NCBI RefSeq assembly: GCF_001280125.1
Contig: NZ_LGEG01000182.1
Coordinates: forward strand, 1-64,000
Length of the DNA: 64,000 bases
Direction: 5' to 3'
DNA from: Streptomyces sp. NRRL F-6492
GTDB taxonomy: Bacteria; Actinomycetota; Actinomycetes; Streptomycetales; Streptomycetaceae
This document shows positions 61,773 through 64,000 of the stretch, piece after piece (positions within the stretch are counted from its first letter, which is position 1; each line of letters begins with the position of its first letter). The notes beneath the pieces are model-generated. The model saw nothing but the letters and a program-made list of their open reading frames with translations. It was not told the origin of the DNA and did not search any database. The position numbers and the translations under genes are program-made.

Positions 61773-62645
61773 GTGAGCGACACCACCGGTCCCGAAACCC
61801 CCGACGCCCTCCTCGGCCCCGCCGACATCCGTGAGCTGGCCGCCGTCCTCGGCGTGCGCCCCACGAAGCAGAAGGGCCAGAACTTCGTCATCGACGCCAA
61901 CACCGTCCGGCGGATCGTCCGCACGGCCGGGGTGCGCCCCGACGACGTGGTCGTGGAGGTGGGGCCCGGCCTCGGCTCCCTCACCCTGGCCCTCCTGGAG
62001 GCGGCGGACCGGGTGACCGCCGTCGAGATCGACGACGTGCTCGCCGCCGCGCTGCCCGCCACGATCGGGGCCCGCATGCCCGCCCGCGCCGACCGCTTCG
62101 CGCTCGTGCACTCCGACGCCATGCTCGTCGAGGAGCTGCCGGGCCCGGCCCCGACCGCGCTCGTCGCGAACCTGCCGTACAACGTGGCCGTGCCGGTCCT
62201 GCTGCACATGCTGGAGCGCTTCCCGACCATCGAGCGGACCCTCGTCATGGTCCAGGCCGAGGTCGCCGACCGCCTCGCCGCCGGCCCGGGGAACAAGGTG
62301 TACGGCGTGCCGTCGGTGAAGGCCAACTGGTACGCCGAGGTGAAGCGGGCCGGCGCCATCGGCCGCAACGTCTTCTGGCCCGCGCCGAACGTCGACTCCG
62401 GTCTCGTCTCCCTGGTCCGCCGCGCCGAGCCGCTCGCGACCACCGCCACCCGCAAGGAGGTCTTCGCGGTCGTCGACGCGGCCTTCGCCCAGCGCCGCAA
62501 GACCCTCCGCGCGGCCCTCGCGGGCTGGGCGGGCTCCCCGGCGGCGGCGGAGGAGGCCCTGGTGAAGGCCGGGATCTCGCCGCAGGCGCGCGGCGAGTCC
62601 CTGACGGTGGAGGAGTTCGCGCGGATCGCGGAGGCCAGGGCATGA
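61773..62645 (+). CDS. rsmA: 16S rRNA dimethyladenosine transferase (KsgA)
   Basis: 290 residues. Dimethylates A1518/A1519. Signatures: [33 protein letters not shown] (SAM motif I), [11 protein letters not shown] (NLPY catalytic motif) and [13 protein letters not shown]. Overlaps ispE by 4 nt (ATGA). Confidence 0.96.
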   Translation: MSDTTGPETPDALLGPADIRELAAVLGVRPTKQKGQNFVIDANTVRRIVRTAGVRPDDVVVEVGPGLGSLTLALLEAADRVTAVEIDDVLAAALPATIGARMPARADRFALVHSDAMLVEELPGPAPTALVANLPYNVAVPVLLHMLERFPTIERTLVMVQAEVADRLAAGPGNKVYGVPSVKANWYAEVKRAGAIGRNVFWPAPNVDSGLVSLVRRAEPLATTATRKEVFAVVDAAFAQRRKTLRAALAGWAGSPAAAEEALVKAGISPQARGESLTVEEFARIAEARA

Positions 62646-63562
62646 GCGGCACGCGTGCGCGAGGGCCCGTCACCGTCCGCGTCCCCGCCAAGGTCAACGT
62701 CGGGCTCGCGGTCGGCGCGGCCCGGCCCGACGGCTTCCACGACCTGGCCAGCGTCTTCCTCGCCGTCTCCCTGTACGACGAGGTGACCGCCACCCCCGCC
62801 GGGGGGCTCACGGTCACCTGCGAGGGCCCGGACGCCGACAAGGTGCCGCTCGACCGCACCAACCTCGCCGCGCGCGCCGCCGAACTCCTCGCCGCCCGGC
62901 ACGGCCTCTCCCCGGACGTGCACCTGCACATCGCCAAGGACATCCCGGTCGCCGGCGGCATGGCCGGCGGCAGCGCGGACGGCGCGGGCGCGCTCCTCGC
63001 CTGCGACGCGCTCTGGGGGCTGAACACCCCCCGCGCCGAACTCCTCGACATCTGCGCCGAGCTGGGCTCCGACGTGCCGTTCAGCCTCGTCGGCGGGGCG
63101 GCCCTCGGCACCGGGCGCGGCGAGAAGCTGGGGGAACTGCCGGTCGGCGGCACCTTCCACTGGGTCTTCGCACTCGCGGACGGCGGGCTCTCGACCCCGG
63201 TCGTCTTCCGTGAGTTCGACCGGCTCACCGAGGGCACGGCGGTCCCCACCCCGAGCGCCTCCGCGGTCCTCCTGGACGCCCTGCGCACCGGCGACACCAC
63301 CGCCCTCGCGGGCGCCCTCGCCAACGACCTCCAGGCCCCGGCGCTCTCCCTGCGCCCCTCGCTCGCCGCGACCCTGGCGGCCGGCACGGACGCGGGCGCG
63401 CTCGCCGCGCTGGTCTCGGGCTCGGGCCCGACGACCGCGTTCCTGGTGAAGGACGCGGAGACGGCGAAGACGGTCGCCGCCGCCCTGACCGCCTCCGGCA
63501 CCTGCCGCACGGCCCGCACGGCGACGTCACCGGCGGCGGGCGCGACGGTGCTGCCCGGCTGA
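62642..63562 (+). CDS. ispE: 4-diphosphocytidyl-2-C-methyl-D-erythritol kinase
   Basis: 306 residues of the GHMP kinase family; fourth step of the MEP isoprenoid pathway. [12 protein letters not shown] at the N-terminus, the ATP-binding [30 protein letters not shown], and [12 protein letters not shown] near the C-terminus. ATG overlaps the rsmA stop. Confidence 0.95.
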   Translation: MSGTRARGPVTVRVPAKVNVGLAVGAARPDGFHDLASVFLAVSLYDEVTATPAGGLTVTCEGPDADKVPLDRTNLAARAAELLAARHGLSPDVHLHIAKDIPVAGGMAGGSADGAGALLACDALWGLNTPRAELLDICAELGSDVPFSLVGGAALGTGRGEKLGELPVGGTFHWVFALADGGLSTPVVFREFDRLTEGTAVPTPSASAVLLDALRTGDTTALAGALANDLQAPALSLRPSLAATLAAGTDAGALAALVSGSGPTTAFLVKDAETAKTVAAALTASGTCRTARTATSPAAGATVLPG

Positions 63563-63692
63563 CGCCGTCCCTCCGACGCCGTCCCTCCGCCCGCGCCCGG
63601 CGGGCGGAGGGCCGGGCCGACCGAGCGCCGCCGGCCCTGTCGGTCCCACCGTCTACCCTGGACGTCGATCGATCACCCCGTCAGGAGTCAAC

Positions 63693-64000
63693 GTGGCCGT
63701 CAACCTGGTCAATGTCGAGAACGTCAGCAAGGTGTACGGCACCCGTGCCCTGCTCGACGGCGTCTCGCTCGGCGTCTCCGAAGGGGACCGGATCGGGGTC
63801 GTGGGCCGCAACGGCGACGGCAAGACCACCCTCATCCGGATGCTCGCCCGCCTGGAGGAGGCCGACACCGGGCGCGTCACCCACAGCGGCGGCCTGAGCC
63901 TGGGCGTCCTCACCCAGCACGACTCGCTCGACCCGAAGGCCACCGTCCGGCACGAGGTGATCGGCGTCATGGCCGACCACGAGTGGGCCGGCAGCGCCAA
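63693..64000 (+). CDS. ABC-F family ATP-binding protein (partial, continues beyond window)
   Basis: First 102 residues only. MAVNLVNVENVSKVYG, then Walker A GRNGDGKTT (38-46) and the Q-loop LTQHDS. ABC-F proteins are soluble twin-ATPase translation or resistance factors. GTG has CAGGAG 6 nt upstream; a TACCCT -10 candidate lies at 63654. The frame is open to the window end. Confidence 0.85.
   Translation, partial: MAVNLVNVENVSKVYGTRALLDGVSLGVSEGDRIGVVGRNGDGKTTLIRMLARLEEADTGRVTHSGGLSLGVLTQHDSLDPKATVRHEVIGVMADHEWAGSA

Overview
The window is a high-GC actinobacterial chromosome segment, almost certainly Streptomyces. Codon third positions are nearly all G or C, GTG/TTG starts are common, and genes overlap as GTGA/ATGA. 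Lineage markers include a SepX/GlpR divisome protein, an SsgA-like sporulation protein, an RpfB-type resuscitation factor, a tricorn-type protease and many secreted FG-GAP proteins. No rRNA, CRISPR array or intact insertion sequence was seen; there is one tRNA-Ala(CGC).

Layout. 1-6.5 kb: a redox operon with a glycyl-radical-type radical SAM activase, a cytochrome b-like membrane subunit, a molybdopterin oxidoreductase, a 4Fe-4S ferredoxin subunit, a Rieske protein and two small proteins. 6.5-15.1 kb: mscL, a CpaB/SAF protein, an FmdB-type zinc ribbon gene with a CIRCE operator, an MFS pump, a K+/H+ antiporter, a penicillin acylase-type Ntn hydrolase and 5-formyl-THF cyclo-ligase. 15.2-20.8 kb: galU, moeA/glp, moaC, mog, rimJ-like and sepX/glpR, i.e. 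molybdenum-cofactor synthesis mixed with the gephyrin-like Glp/GlpR cell-division pair. 20.8-31.4 kb: tRNA-Ala, exonuclease III, a MerR gene divergent from a Baeyer-Villiger monooxygenase / hydrolase / SDR operon, a CsbD-like protein, acetyltransferases and the tricorn protease. 31.6-42.2 kb: TetR-MMPL efflux with twin operators, SsgA-like protein, an ECF-type nickel/cobalt transporter (cbiMQO) with a Nur-like box, a serine hydrolase, a LysE exporter, an SDR with a repeat-encoded N-terminus, and holin-X/DUF3618 envelope proteins.

43.0-46.5 kb is the clearest accessory locus: a 44-residue Lys/Gly/Pro/Asp peptide gene translationally coupled to a PIMT-like methyltransferase with a long C-terminal extension, a 180-residue unknown protein, and a divergent HTH/TPR regulator. 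This resembles two-gene aspartimide RiPP (imiditide-type) loci. 46.5-49.6 kb: an EamA transporter, a YbaK deacylase and a penicillin-binding protein.

51.3-53.7 kb looks like a decayed integrative element. Two 84-bp direct repeats derived from the 3' end of pmt (protein mannosyltransferase) bracket a truncated tyrosine integrase and a secreted I36/FG-GAP protein. Two more secreted FG-GAP proteins lie on either side. 53.6-64 kb: pmt, rsmI, tatD, rpfB, rsmA (ksgA), ispE and the start of an ABC-F ATPase, the usual Streptomyces order.

A recurrent regulatory feature is a TANNNT -10 hexamer placed 6-7 nt before the start codon at eleven genes, which predicts leaderless transcripts. Several 3' ends carry short tandem repeats, two of them 16-bp arrays seeded by the stop codon itself.
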